Source of the DNA: Aspidiotus rigidus
Lineage: Eukaryota; Arthropoda; Insecta; Hemiptera; Diaspididae
Assembly: GCA_035079385.1 (NCBI GenBank)
Contig: JAVHKY010000053.1
Location: 4,340,001 to 4,404,000, forward strand
Length of the DNA: 64,000 bases
Direction: 5' to 3'
Shown here in pieces: positions 62,341 through 64,000 of this stretch; position 1 is the stretch's first letter, and every line of letters starts with the position of its first letter. The notes under the pieces were generated by a model. That model had not been told where the DNA came from. It searched no databases and was given only the letters and a program-made list of their open reading frames with translations. A program made the position numbers and the translations under genes.

Positions 62341-62406
62341 CCACATTTCCCTTAATGTGGGTATTGTAGTATGACAGTACGGGTCGATGCCAAGTAACTG
62401 TCATAC
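62341..62406 (-). other. two hairpins in the LINE 3' UTR
   Basis: CCACATT-TCCCTT-AATGTGG at 62341-62360 forms a perfect 7-bp stem. GTATGACAGT at 62369-62378 pairs exactly with ACTGTCATAC at 62397-62406 around an 18-nt loop. Both lie between the LINE stop codon and its junction with the TAA array. In R2-type elements the reverse transcriptase recognises structured 3' UTR RNA, so these may be such signals. Confidence 0.55.
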
Positions 62407-62411
62407 CGTAT

Positions 62412-64000
62412 TTACTTTCCGCCCAGGAATTCCCGCACTAGACTGCATGTCCGTATTATTATTGCCTTCTGCATTTTCATGAACCAGCCCTCGTGGATCC
62501 CAATCCGCCGCAGATTTCGCTGTAGTTCCTTGTGTATGAGCCCGGTGCTAGATATTATGATTGGTATTGTCTCTACCTTCTTTACCTTCCACATCATCTG
62601 GATTTGCCGACTCAGTTCTTCGTACTTTCGGATCTTCTCGTCGTATGTTTTTTGCATATTATTTGCATATGGTATTGCGATGTCAATTAGTTGAGCCGTA
62701 CTTTCTTCTTTGTTCCATATTACTATGTCTGGGCGATTATGTATAACTGTTTTGTCCGTTCTTATTGTGCGATCCCAGTATATCTTGTATGCGTTTTTTT
62801 CGATGACAGTTTGTGGATCATATTTGTAATATGGTTCGTTCTTCGTCATATTTAACAGGGTTTTTATTATGGCTTGATGCATTATTTTACACACATCGTC
62901 GTGTCTTTCTTTGTATTTCTGGGCCACCATTATCGAGCATCCGTTAAGAATATGTGATATTGTTTCATTATTCACTCCGCACTTCCGACATCGATCCACC
63001 ACCTCTTCTTTTAAGATAGCCTTCCTATAATTATTGGTAGGTAAAACCTGGTCCTGCACTGCCACCATAAACCCTTCGGACTCCGGATATATGTCACCAA
63101 TTTGCAGCCATTTACATGAGGCCTTTACATCCACATTAGAGTCATGTAATTCATTGTAGAAGCGCCCGTGCAAAGCTTTGCTCTGCCATCTTTTCCTTGC
63201 CTCTTCTTCCCGTAGCTGGATCTTTTCTTTCAGGGGCTCTATATTTCCATCAGTCAAATTCAAGGGTGTAAAAGCCTTGTCTGCTTCTTTTATGGCTTCC
63301 ACTATCTTGCTTTGGTTTTTATTTTTCTGAAAGTACTCCTTCATGTTGAGGATCTGCCTGTCGCGGATTTTTGCAATATCTAGCAGACCTCTCCCGCCTT
63401 GGTTTCGTGGTGTTGTTGTCCTCTCGACTGCACTCTTGGGGTGATGATATTGATTCTTAGTGAGCATTGTTCTGGTTTTTCGTTCTATTTCCTCTATGTC
63501 CGTATCACTCCATGGTATTATTCCGAACGAATACGTCAAGACCGGGGTTGCAAGTGTGTTTATGGCCTTGAAGAGGTTCCTACTATTTAATTTTGTTTTG
63601 CACACGGCTTTAACTCGTCCTATGTGCTCATCCTTCAGTCTGGTTTTTATTTTCTGTATCTCTGTCCGTCTATTCTGCTCCATTCCCAAATATTTATACA
63701 CCTCACCCTGGTGTAGAGCTTCTATCGTAATTTTGTCTTCATCTCCAATTTTAACCTCATTTTCTTCGAGTTTTCCACGGACCATCGACACTGTCTTGCA
63801 CTTTTCAATCCCAAACTCCATTTGTATATCCTTTGAGAATGTATGGACTATTTCCAGCATTTCCGTCATTTTCTTCTGCGTTTCTGAGTACAATTTGATA
63901 TCATCCATATAGAGTAAATGGGAGAGGGTGTATCCTTCCCTCTTTTTTGATTCCTTGATGCAATATCCGTATCCTGCTTCGTTCAAGATCATTGATAGCG
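62412..64000 (-). mobile_element. R4/Dong-type non-LTR retrotransposon, 3' part of ORF
   Basis: One uninterrupted frame of at least 526 residues runs off the window edge at 64000, so the first ATG at 63992 is not the real start. Domains in order on the minus strand: reverse-transcriptase palm with the YMDD box (LSHLLYMDDIKLY), thumb region (YKYLGMEQ, then PVLTYSFGIIPW and NQGGRGLLDI), a CCHC finger (CRKCGVNNETISHILNGC), and a restriction-like endonuclease (RPDIVIW, 12 residues later LIDIAIP, then KYEEL). A C-terminal endonuclease of this RPD-x12-D kind marks the R2/R4 group. The tail abutting (TAA)n matches the Dong/R4 clade, known to insert in TAA repeats. The frame is intact here, so the copy may be young. 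It probably inserted in a BBS2 intron. Confidence 0.85.

Noticed and set aside
62153..62404. 83-codon minus-strand frame with a long asparagine run
   Set aside because: The run is the translated TAA microsatellite; the frame crosses the LINE 3' junction.
63460..63912. 150-codon plus-strand frame
   Set aside because: It is antisense to the intact LINE reverse transcriptase frame and has no motif.

Overview
The window looks like a stretch of an arthropod nuclear genome, most likely an insect. It is AT-rich. Four animal genes have GT-AG introns, many of them only 65-90 bp long, with exons joining in frame. The rest is full of degraded non-LTR and LTR retrotransposons, short inverted-repeat transposons and dispersed repeats. 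I cannot name the species; a hemipteran is a guess.

Layout. Bases 1 to about 42,300 are a repeat-rich region in which I found no intact host gene. It holds three copies plus one extra tail of an R1/Jockey-like LINE (minus strand near 0.9-2.6 kb, plus strand near 20.2-21.1 kb and 33.7-34.35 kb). There is a Jockey-like LINE remnant at 16.8-18.7 kb and a Ty3/gypsy pol remnant at 8.7-9.9 kb that a 405-bp inverted-repeat element has split. A 156-bp hAT-type MITE with a perfect 8-bp target duplication lies at 3.6 kb. A dispersed repeat family is rich in the palindrome TGACGTCA. An ~83-bp tandem array (21.8-22.1 kb) and several hairpins complete this part.

Bases 42.8-61.0 kb form a compact gene island. 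In order: ash2 (plus; histone H3K4 methyltransferase complex subunit), GMF (minus; actin-branch regulator, convergent with ash2), an FBXL6-like F-box/LRR gene (plus; divergent from GMF) and the first two thirds of BBS2 (plus; BBSome ciliary trafficking subunit). I read their exons by joining splice sites in phase. GMF and FBXL6-like reach a stop codon in frame. ash2 also does, with a choice of two ends. BBS2 runs on past its ninth exon, and its last third is not visible before the window ends.

Bases 61-64 kb hold intron-like repeats, an unexplained block, a (TTA)27 microsatellite and the 3' part of a restriction-like-endonuclease LINE of R4/Dong type (minus strand). Its 3' end abuts the microsatellite, as expected for an element family known to target TAA repeats.

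The four genes are not one pathway: chromatin, actin, ubiquitin ligation and cilia. The most informative regulatory signal is a near-perfect RFX X-box (GTTACCTTAGCAAC) 67 bp upstream of the BBS2 start codon, which ties this gene to the ciliary transcription programme. I see no convincing sign of a wholly new system. The best leads are the X-box, the TAA-anchored LINE with two 3'UTR hairpins, the nested MITE, the TGACGTCA repeat family and an exon-like orphan ORF inside a BBS2 intron.
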